Positions 24,326 through 34,800 of a DNA stretch of 45,000 nt are shown one piece after another. Position 1 is the first letter of the stretch, and every line of letters begins with the position of its first letter. The notes under the pieces were generated by a model. The model was not told where the DNA came from. It did no database searches and saw only the letters and a program-made list of their open reading frames with translations. This stretch comes from Neocallimastix lanati (nom. inval.). Lineage: Eukaryota > Neocallimastigomycota > Neocallimastigomycetes > Neocallimastigales > Neocallimastigaceae. Both the position numbers and the translations under genes were made by a program. The stretch covers positions 942,501-987,500 of the forward strand of contig JACVTC010000009.1 of assembly GCA_016946835.1 (NCBI GenBank), given 5' to 3'.

Positions 24326-24785
24326 TAAACTGTTTATTAATGATGATTATTATTTTACTATATATAAACAAAAAAAAAAAAAAAAAAAAAAAAAAAAACA
24401 ATTAAATAAATATATTTTAATATAAACAACTTTAGCGTATTTTCAATGTTTTTTTTTACACTTCTATTAATCTATTATTTTTATTTTTTTTGTATTATTT
24501 TTTTTTATTTTTTTTTTTTATTTTGTTTAATTTTTATTTATTTTATATTTTAAATTAGACTCCATTGATATTAAATAATGTTAACACTTAATAAATTTTT
24601 TTTTTTTTTTTTTTTTTTTTTTGATATACATCGATAATAATATTTTTTTATTTTTTTTTTTTTTACATTTTAATTTAATTTAATTTATTTTTTTTTACTA
24701 TTAATAATTACAATGTTCCATTTGGAGATAATAATAATTTATTACATTACGTTTTTTTTTTCACTTTTTTTTTTTCACTTTTTTT
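24326..24785. other. 3' flank of the epimerase gene
   Basis: A/T-rich with A and T homopolymers and no gene. Two CACTTTTTTTTT-like repeats sit directly after the epimerase stop on the plus-strand map (24760-24787). A poly(A) site cannot be fixed from sequence alone. Confidence 0.4.
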
Positions 24786-25937
24786 TTAATTGGATTTTTC
24801 ATTTTCATTCTTATATTTAGCTAATAAATCTAAAATATATTGTGATGGATTATCATAACCTTCTGGATTAGTGGATTGCCATCTCCAGGCATCCGCACAC
24901 ATTTGTTCAATATTATACCTGGTGTACCATCCTAATTCCTTATTGGCTTTGGCAGAGGAAGCTACAAGACGGTCAACATCCCCTCTACGACGTTCGGCAA
25001 TCTTATATGGAACTTGTTTACCTGCTGCTTTACTCATAGCCGCAACAATTTCTAATACAGAGAATCCATTACCATTACCCATATTGTAGATAAGAATACG
25101 ATCATCAACGGGTGCTTTGGCACCTTTTCTATTGAGTTCATTGACTCTTAACTTTTCAAGAGCTGCTAAATGACCATCCGCAAGATCAGTGATATGAATA
25201 TAATCTCTGACACAGGTACCATCAGGCGTATTGTAATCATTACCAAAAACACTTAAAATTTCACGTCTACCCACTAGAGTTTGAGTGATGTAAGGTATAA
25301 GGTTATTTGGGATGTCCTTTGGATTTTCACCAATTAAACCAGTAACATCCGCACCAATTGGATTGAAGTATCTAAGGAAGCAGGCTTGACCTTCCTCAAA
25401 AACTTTCATTTTTTCAGTAATAATTTGTTCTGCCTTGTACTTCGATTCACCATATGGATTAATAGGTTGAATATCACAATCTTCCGTAAGGAGATCCTTA
25501 CCTTTTCCATAACCGTAGAGAGTTGCAGAAGAAGAGAAAACAATATTATGAACATTATGTTCCATCATACAATCAACAAGGATACGAGTGGCTTCAGTGT
25601 TATTTTGCATATAAATATCTGGAATTTTGAAAGATTCAGCAACAGATTTTAAACCAGCAAAATGAATAACAGCCCAGAAATCATATTGATCAAAAACTTT
25701 AGTTAATTCTTCCTTATTACGAACATCACATAAATAGAATGGTACCTTTCTTCCAGTAATAATTTCGACTCTCTTTATTGAATCTTCACATGAATTACAT
25801 AAATTATCTACGACAACAACATCATGACCATTTCTACAAAGTTGTAATACAGTATGAGAACCAATAAAACCGGCACCACCAGTAACTAAAATGTATTTTC
25901 CTGGAACTGGATTAGAAACAAAACTTGAGGAAGACAT
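24786..25937 (-). CDS. UDP-glucose 4-epimerase
   Basis: This intronless 383-residue gene encodes a GalE/Gal10-type extended short-chain dehydrogenase. It interconverts UDP-glucose and UDP-galactose in the Leloir pathway, in the cytosol. The NAD-binding Rossmann motif is TGGAGFIG at residues 19-26. The catalytic set is Ser137 in SSSATLYG with Tyr162-xxx-Lys166 in NPYGESK; the 25-residue Ser-Tyr spacing is as in E. coli GalE. RRRGDVDRLVA (residues 316-326) is the nucleotide-sugar binding signature and RYFNPIGA (189-196) the usual C-terminal-domain block. The protein ends after the epimerase domain, so there is no fused mutarotase as in yeast Gal10. It is somewhat longer than the usual ~340 residues because of a 12-residue N-terminal Ser-rich extension and a Lys/Asp-rich loop near 262-280. 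A (TAA)n tract starts 20 bp upstream of the ATG. Confidence 0.95.
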   Translation of the reverse strand: MSSSSFVSNPVPGKYILVTGGAGFIGSHTVLQLCRNGHDVVVVDNLCNSCEDSIKRVEIITGRKVPFYLCDVRNKEELTKVFDQYDFWAVIHFAGLKSVAESFKIPDIYMQNNTEATRILVDCMMEHNVHNIVFSSSATLYGYGKGKDLLTEDCDIQPINPYGESKYKAEQIITEKMKVFEEGQACFLRYFNPIGADVTGLIGENPKDIPNNLIPYITQTLVGRREILSVFGNDYNTPDGTCVRDYIHITDLADGHLAALEKLRVNELNRKGAKAPVDDRILIYNMGNGNGFSVLEIVAAMSKAAGKQVPYKIAERRRGDVDRLVASSAKANKELGWYTRYNIEQMCADAWRWQSTNPEGYDNPSQYILDLLAKYKNENEKSN

Positions 25938-25952
25938 TTTTTATAAAAATTC

Positions 25953-25956
<4 letters not shown>

Positions 25957-26040
<84 letters not shown>
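25957..26040. repeat. (TTA)n array in the 5' leader/promoter of the epimerase gene
   Basis: About 28 uninterrupted TTA units, reading (TAA)n on the coding strand, begin about 20 bp upstream of the epimerase ATG. If transcribed, the leader would carry many in-frame UAA stops and no AUG. Confidence 0.9.
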
Positions 26041-26044
<4 letters not shown>

Positions 26045-26307
26045 TAAAAAAAAGTAGTATTTTAAGTTTACGTTTCATAATATTAAAATTTTCAATAAGA
26101 AACATGATATATAAACATTAATAAAAAGAAAAAGAAAAAGAAAAAATAAAAATAAAATTAATATTATATTTTTACATTTTATAAAAAATAAATTTCAATA
26201 TTTTTTTTTAATAAAAAATTAAAATTATAATTATTTTTTCTTATATATATCTATCTCAGCATATATATTAAGTTAACTATTTAGGAATAAAAAATGTTCT
26301 GAATGTG

Positions 26308-26341
<34 letters not shown>

Positions 26342-26958
26342 TAACTTTGCATAAAAATTATTCTATAATAGTTTTATCATTTCATATTTTATAATTTCTT
26401 TTCAATTCAGTTGTTTCAAAATATAAAATGTAAAGAATCTATTAATTCCATTAATTAATACTTTATATCATTAATTATTTTTTATTGCCTTTACTTATTG
26501 AAATTTAGCATAAAATTTTCTTTCATTCCATTGTCTTTCATTAAATATTTCATATTTCATTATTTTTTACTGTTTTGTTAGTAAAATATCTTCCATTTTT
26601 TATAAAAAATAAAAAATTATCCACCTACTTTTATATCTAAAATATTTTAACTATTTTCTTTTTTTATATGTAAATGTTATTATGCTTAAAATACTATTGG
26701 TTTTAGTAAAAAAAAAAAAAAATAAAAAGCTAAAAATAAATATTTATTATTAAAACAAATATTAACTATTTAATAGAATACCTTTTTTATTATTTTTTTT
26801 TTTTATTAAGTATTTTTAATTTTGAAAATAAAAATAAAAATAAAAATAAAAATAAAAAGTACTATTTGTAGGTATTTATATAAATGGAATTTTTATATAC
26901 TAAAAATTTTAATTTTTAATAAATAAATAAAAAACATTAATATGCAATTAAGTAGGTT

Positions 26959-26991
<33 letters not shown>

Positions 26992-28439
26992 TTTATTATT
27001 TATTTATTTATTAAAAATTAAAAAAATTTTTTTTTTAATTAAAATATTTTAAATAAATAAATAAATTAAAGTTTGAAAATTAAAAAAATACCAAATCTGT
27101 ATTCCATTCCGTTTAAATCAAGAAAAGTTTAATATAAATAAAATAAAATAAAATAAAATAAAATAAAATAAAATAAAATAATTTTAATTAAATAAATAAA
27201 TAAACAACTAAATAAATAAATAAATAGATAAATAAATAGATAAATAAATAGATAAATAAACAAATAAATAATAATAATAATAATAATAATAATAAACAAA
27301 TAAATAAATAAATAAATAATAAAAATAAATAAATAAATAATAATAAAAATAAATAAATAAATAAATTAGTAAATAAATAAATGTGATAAAAATAATTTAT
27401 TAACAATGAAATTTAATAAATTAATTTTCCTTTTTTTTTCTACAAAATAATATTTTTTGGTTATAAATTGCTTTGAATAAAATTAAATTTGATTAGTATT
27501 AATTTTTTTTTTTTTTTTATTTATTTGATTTTCATATATTTTTTATATACAATTTATACAATTTATATTTTTTTATATTATTTTATATTATTTCATATTA
27601 TTTTATATCTATAAATACTTTTTATTTAATTTATTTTTTTTCCATATTTTTTATTTTTTCCATATTTTATATTTTATATATATATAAATATATATATATT
27701 TCTTTTAGACCGGGATAATTATTGAATAGTGTTTAATAAAAAAAAAAAATTATATGAAAACTGCATATTTTATATATTTTATCATATTTTATATTATTTT
27801 ATCATATTTTATATTATTTTATATTATTTTTTCTTATTTTATATTCTACTATTAATATAATTCATATATTTTATTTAATATTATTTTATCATAATTTATA
27901 TTATTTTATTCTATTTTTTCTTATTTTATTTTATTTTATATCATTTTTTATTATTTTATATTTATATATTTGTATATATTTGAAAATTAAAATTTCTTAA
28001 TTCAAATTAAAATAAGCAATGACTCACATTAAATAATACTAATATTTATTGAATGAATCAATATTTAATTTATTTTTTTTATATATATAAGTATTTTATA
28101 TAAAAAAAAAAAATTAATAATAAATAGAATTTATATATTTACAACACAAAAAAAAAAGAGTTATTATTAATTATGATGACTATTAAAAATATTTGTAAAT
28201 CACTATTTTCAAATTATTAAAATTAAATTATTATTATGTATTTTTTATAATTTATATTTTATTATTACTTATTATTATTATTTATTACTTATTATTATGT
28301 ATTACTTATAATTTATATTTTATTATTACTTATTATTATTTTTTATTTACTTAATTATTTATATTTTATTATTATTATTATTATTATTTTATTATTATTA
28401 TTTTGACTTGGAATTAACGCTATGTAATAATATTTATGT
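26041..28439. other. AT-rich spacer with simple repeats
   Basis: The spacer contains (AAAAT)n at about 27138-27181, the same pentamer as the large array at 2885-4905. It also contains an AAAT/AAT-rich array at 27185-27385 and degenerate TTTTATATTA decamers at about 27565-27960. No gene, RNA gene or coding-like patch is seen. Confidence 0.55.
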
Positions 28440-29488
28440 ATATTAAAAAAAGTAGGTTATGAGTTTCGAGGTCTAATCCAAGAAAAAAAAAATTTAAACC
28501 TTCTCATATTTAATTGATCTTTTCTTCTTAGGAGTTACTTGTATAATGAACACTTTTTTTTTTTTTTTTATTTTCCTTGGTAAAAACTTAAAATTTTTAT
28601 ATTTTAATCAACCTACTTTTTTTTTTTTTTTTTTTTTCCATCCATGAATGATGTGAATGTAAATGTGAAGTAATATTTTTTTTTTTTTTTTTTAACTAAA
28701 TGAGAAATAATACTGGAAGTTTTTTTTTCCAATTTTTTTTAAAAGGCAATGGAAATCATTGCTTATCGCTTTTTTCTATAAAATCTAGTTATAGGAAGTA
28801 TAAATAGCTCCTTAGACATATTAAAAATTGTTGTATTGGGGGTTTTATTTTTTTTAAGCCTAAAACTCCAAAGCAAACCTCAATTAAAAAGCAGTCTGTG
28901 CTTTTTAAGTGTTTTTTTTTTTTTTTTTTCTTTTTTTTTTTTTATTTTATTTTATTATTATTATTATTTAATCCTAGTAAGTATATGTAGTAAAGAACTG
29001 AACTAAGGACAAAGGAGAAAAAAAAGAATACAAGCTTTAAAAGTAAACAAGTACGTTCCTATTGGTTTATAAAATCTAAAAAAAAAAGAAAGAGTTAACT
29101 CTATATAATATTATTTTACTCTTTCATCTTAATAATATAGAGTCTAAATTCAATGATTCATTTGAAAGGTATTCCAAAAATATGCTTATTGATTAGTGCT
29201 TGGTGAATGGTTTACACCAAGCTTAAATTTTGGATTTTCCATAATCTCTTGAAGGTAATAAAGTTCTTTCGTTTAAAAATCAAGTGTAACATTTACTGAT
29301 TCCAAAGGACATTCTATTATTGATACCCCCTTCCTCATGAGCTTTATTTTAAAAAAAAATATTTTGTAAGAGAGGATTTTGATTTTGAAGGTATCCACAA
29401 AATATTTATCATAAGTAAATAGGTCACCCCCAACATTTTTTTTTTTTTTTTTTATATTTTTTTCAGTAATTGCATCATATCTCTTGAA

Positions 29489-29528
<40 letters not shown>

Positions 29529-30690
29529 CAGTAATCGCATCATATCTCTTACATTTGTTAAAAATGTCATTGATAAATATATTAAATAAAATTGGGTGAT
29601 AAAGGACACGCCTTTGGAGAAACACTGCAATGTATTAGAAATTCTTTCGAAAGTTTACCATTAAAATTTTCATAAGCTTTCGAAAGTAAGGTATAAATTA
29701 GTATTGAGCTTGAAGACATTTACCACCAATATCAATATGATTAAGTTTTGTTAAGTATATTATATTATAAATTGGAAACTGAATCATAAGTTTTTTTTAA
29801 GGTCAAACAAAACAAGAAAAGTAAAAAAAAAATAAAAAAAAAAAAAAAAAATTGATCCTTAAATATTCTTTGGCATATTTTCACGAATACAGATGATTTT
29901 TTTTTTTTTTTTTTTTTTTTTTACAAGAAAGAATAAGTGGTAAATGAGTCAGAGATATCATTAAAAGAATTTGCATACAGAAACAATATTCAGATAATCT
30001 CTTAATTTATCGTTAATCATCTTTATTTATCGTTTTAAACAACAATATAGTAATAAAATCAATACAATAAATTTTTCTACCATTAGACCTAGAAAACTGG
30101 TAACCAACCATATCCATAACAAGTCAGGAGAAATTCTAAGAACAGGGTCTTTAAGTTGCTGTTTAGTTATGTTGAAATAACCAACAGTAATACAATAATA
30201 AAAGTATCATAACTATGAATTAATCATCCAAAAAAATAAAAATAAAAATAAAAATAAAAATAAAAATAAAAAAAAAAAAAAATACATGATGAATATAACA
30301 TTTATAGTACTTAAACATGAATGATTCATACATACTTGAAGAAATAGTAAATACATGATGAATATAACATTTATAGTACTTATACATGAATGATTCATAC
30401 ATACTTAAATACATGAAAAAAGATGAAAAATGGAACTGTTTGGAGAAAAAAAAAAAAAAAAAAATTTTTTTTTAATATTAATTAATTAGCTATGATAAAA
30501 AAAAAGAATATTGATTACAAGCAACTACAATAAATAAGTAAGTAGTTGTTCCAAAAAAAAAAAAAAAAAAAAAAAAAAGCATTCATTGGGTAATATTTTT
30601 GAATTTTTTTTTTTTTTTTTACCATCATTACTCTTGATACCGCGAGAATTAAGATGATTTTCCCTCCGTGAACTATCCCCCCAAAAAAAG
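28440..30690 (-). mobile_element. LINE (non-LTR retrotransposon) relic with readable reverse-transcriptase blocks, copy 2
   Basis: On the minus strand, a non-LTR reverse transcriptase can be followed through frameshifts and stops. LKKTYDSV (about 29776-29810) corresponds to the catalytic-Asp block. SKAYENFNGKLSKEF lies near 29640-29690 and ACPLSP near 29600, from the R-Q-G-C-P-L-S-P block. FNIFINDIFNKCKRYDAIT lies at about 29530-29585. GGDLFTYD (about 29410-29440) replaces the usual F-A-D-D active site. KFKLGVNHSP and GIPF with NESLNLDS (about 29140-29240) correspond to the thumb region. The left end shares GTTATGAGTTTCGAGGTC (28457-28474) with copy 1. The active-site change and frame breaks show it is dead. 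Flanking blocks match copy 1, from which the RT segment is missing. Confidence 0.75.
30283..30415. repeat. 69-bp tandem duplication inside LINE relic 2
   Basis: TACATGATGAATATAACATT starts at 30283 and again at 30352, each followed by TATAGTACTT and CATGAATGATTCATACATAC. Copy 1 has a single, more diverged unit near 6120-6180. Confidence 0.8.
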
Positions 30691-31194
30691 TGATTATTAT
30701 TATTATTATTATTATTTTTTTTTTTTTTTTTTTTTAACTAGGAAAGAGAAGGTACTTCCATTGCTTTATTTATTAATTATTAAAATATATGTATGTATAT
30801 ATATTAATATATATATTAATATATTGTTTTATATTATAAAATATATAAAAATAAAAAAAAAAAGAACATATATATAAAAAAAAAAAAAAAAAAAACTTCA
30901 TATATAAAAAATTTTAAAAATAAAATTTAATAAAAATAATAGTTAATGAAATACAATGAAAAAGAATTAAAGGTTATTATGGTATAATAATATGAATTAA
31001 AAAATAGTAATTATCAAAAAAAAATTTTTTTTTTTAATTTTTATTTATTTTATTATATTTTATTTTATATATATATTTTTTATTTTTTGTTATAATTTCA
31101 ATTTTACAATAAATTATTTTTGATAAGATGAAATATATTGATTTGATTATTATATTTATAATATACTAAACTATTGTTATTATTATTATTATTA

Positions 31195-31225
<31 letters not shown>

Positions 31226-31576
31226 ATAAATGAAAGAAAAAAAAAATATTATTTATAATAGTTATTTATGATAAATAATATTTTATAATAAATTATTTTA
31301 AATATTTTTTAACTATTTTTTAAATAAATAAATAAAAAAAAAAAAAAAGATATTGTAACGTTTTTTTTTTTCTTAAAAAAAAAAAAAAAGGAAAAACGAA
31401 TATTAAAAAATATATAGTTATTTTATATATTTTAATATTGCTTTAAAATTATTAATTAAAAATCATTGTTTTTATTATTTAAATTAAAAATAAAAATTAA
31501 AATTAAAAAAAATTTTTTATTATATTTATTCTATTATCTTTTTTTTTTTTCTTTTTTCTTTTTTCTTTTTTCTTTC

Positions 31577-31608
<32 letters not shown>

Positions 31609-31759
31609 ACTTGACTTGTTTTTATTATTATAATTATATATTTAAATGTAAACAAGCGAATAAAAAAAAAAAAAAAAAAATAAAATAAAAATAAAAAAAT
31701 AAAAAAATAAAATAAAATAAAAAAAAAATTGCTAAAAAAGTACTATATAATTATTTTTT

Positions 31760-31811
<52 letters not shown>

Positions 31812-31863
31812 GTATTTGAATTACTCGTTACGATTTATTTTTATTTTTATTTTTGTTTTTTGT
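30691..31863. other. AT-rich spacer and 3' flank of the BAR-SH3 gene
   Basis: This contains long homopolymers, including a 49-base T run at 31762-31810, the longest in the window, about 50 bp beyond the stop of the gene at 31864. No gene is seen. Confidence 0.5.
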
Positions 31864-34800
31864 TTAATTAAGAGTGATAACTTTCAAATAGGATTTTGGA
31901 ACCCAACCATATTTAATTTCTTCTCCTTCTTCAGATTCTCTATAACCATAGACCCATTCACCTTGCTCCTTTCTAACATTAATAACATCAGCACGTTGGA
32001 AACTTAATTCACGTTCATCTCTGGCGTTATATGGATATAAGGCAACATATTTCTTTAAGGAATTATTATTATTGTGATTCGTTTTTATGGATTGTTGCTC
32101 TCTAGTTTCATGAACTAAACTGGCAGCATTTAAATTATTAAATCTTTGAGCAAAATTATTATCTTTTTGTGGAATTGGAGAAGGAATAATAGCAACAACC
32201 TTTGAGGTATTCGCAAGAGTATCAATATGAAGTTCTGGTTTTTTACTTTTACTCTTGTTGGTTAATTTTGGTGCGGTAAGAATAACGGAATTATTTTCTT
32301 CATAAACACTATTTGGATTAATACTTCTGAAGCTAAGCGAGCTTTCATTATTTAACATATCCATACGGATACTATCTTCATCGGGATCAACAATGGAACC
32401 CATAACACTCTTTATATCAATATCATTTTGACATAAATTAAAAGTCATGTAGGCTTCATTTCTACTGATACGGAATTCATGATGTTCATCGGGTAAATCA
32501 TTCTTATATTCAGCTAAATTTTTATTGTTAGTAACTTCTAATAAAGGATTACTGATGACAATGACATCTTCTTGATCATTGAAGTTTAAGACAGAAGATT
32601 CTTCATGATTCATTAAAATGTTACATAATTTAATGTTTGGGAAGACCGGGGTATTTGGTGCATTTGGAGTATCTGGACGACTTGGAATATTATTACGTTG
32701 TGGCCTTTCTGGGAAATCTTCTATTTTTGGAGTTTCATCAAAGAGAGATTCCACTTCCGAATCTTCAATGGTATGCATAATTGGAGTAGAAGTAAGATTT
32801 GAAGAAGTTGTAGCTACCGTAACAACGGAACGAACGGAAGCTTGCTTTTTAATACTTTCAGATCTTATTAAGCTATCTTTTCTTGGAAGAGATGCTGAGT
32901 TAATGGTATTAACGGTCTTTATTGAACGATCATCATTTAATGGTGCTTCTTCACCATCATTTTTTTGATGATAATTCTTTAAAGAGGCAGAAGACTTTCT
33001 TCTTGGAAATTCATAATTAAGTGAATTACTCTTCTTTAAATTTTCCATTTCCTCTGGCTTTTCAGTGGTAATAATCTCTTGATGATCACTTTCAGCATCA
33101 CCACGTTGACTGAATTTACGAGTTAAGGATTTTAAGGATTCCTTTGAGGAACGACGAATTAATTCACCGCTACCTTTAATGAAATCTGATGAAAGTTTTC
33201 TAGCAAAACTGAAAACACCCTTACTCTTTTCTAATTCTTCTTTTTGTTCTTTTATATTTTCTTGAAAAGCGGATTCATCAAAGGTGGTTTCAATTTCAAT
33301 TTCAGTTTCATTTTCAGTTTCCGTTTCAGTTTCGTTCATAATACCTTCTTCATTTCCATCTTGACCTTGATGATTATCAATTTTTTGTTCCGTGGCTTCA
33401 TCATTACCATTAACCTTAGCATCATTTTCACTATTATTGACTGCAGTAGTAGATTCACTATTACTGAACATACTATTTAACTTTTGTGAAAATTTGGAAG
33501 ATATGTTAGAAATGACACTCTTTACAGAATCTTTACGATCATTTTTTTTAGGAAGTTCTAAATCATTAATATCAATAATTTCACTTTCAACGTCGGAAAG
33601 TTCTGGATTTTCAGTATCATTTCCTTCATCTTCAGCATAGTTAAATGGATTCTTTGGTTGTTCATTACCAGCATTAAATATATAATCATTCTTTGCCTTC
33701 ATTTCTTGTTGAACTTCTTCTTCTTGTTGTTGTTGTTGTTGAATTTCTTGTAATTGTTGTTCCTGTTGTTCATTCTCTATGAGATGTTTTTCAAGAGCTT
33801 CTGGAGCCTTACGATAAGAAATAAATCTAAGAATATCTAAATCCTCTTCACTATTATAGTTTAAACCATTATCATCATCATTTTTTTCTTTGTTTTTATC
33901 TTCAATTTCTTTTATTTTATCGAGTACATAAGTGGTTGGACATGGACTAGCTAATTCAGAGGCTTCGTTATTATCAAGAGGTTGATCATTCATCTTAAGA
34001 CTTAATATCCTTTTATTATATCTTGGAATATCCACTAGCTTGATGTCATCTTCAGTTTCATCAGAATCTTTAATTTTTTCAATAGGAGTTAATAAACCAT
34101 CATCATTTTCATCATCATTTACTTTTTCAATTGGAGTTAATATTTCATCTTCATCATTACCTATTTTAACTATTGGAGTAAATAATCCATTTTCATTTTC
34201 GGCAACACGAAGATTATTGATGATTTCTTCTTCCCTTTCTTCTTTAGTTTTTTCTGGTTCTGCCTTTTCCGAATTTTCTAATTTTTCAGTCTTTTCAGAC
34301 TTTTCAGATTCTGGAGGTTGAATTTGAATTTCAATACTTAATTTTGGTTTAAAATGTAAGGATTCACCACGAACTGGTTTTGATGGTTCATATGGTTTTT
34401 TAGTGAGAGTTGGTGAAACTGGAGTTGGTGGTAATTCATCATTTAATACATCTTGAGTAATAATATTTCTTAAACCATTTAATCTCTTATCTTTTTTATT
34501 CGGAACTACTAAAGTATCTGTTGGTATGGCATCTGTTGGGGTTTGAAGGGTACTCTCACCTTCAGTAATTCCACTAAGATTACCGGAATTATTGAATTTA
34601 GAAAAGATTAAACGAGTTGGATTATTAATCATCATAGAAGATTCTTCATTATCAGTAGCATAGGTAACATTGATAATATCATCATAATAGCTTTCATCCG
34701 TAGATCTTATGGATACTGAATTATTTGGAATAATATATTCTTTGTTATTATTATCCCAATTAACTTCCTTTTTCTTTTGAGCATTATTATTATTATTATT

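Noticed and set aside
24871-25652. Plus-strand frames antisense to the epimerase gene
   Set aside because: They are shadows of a well-conserved coding sequence on the other strand.
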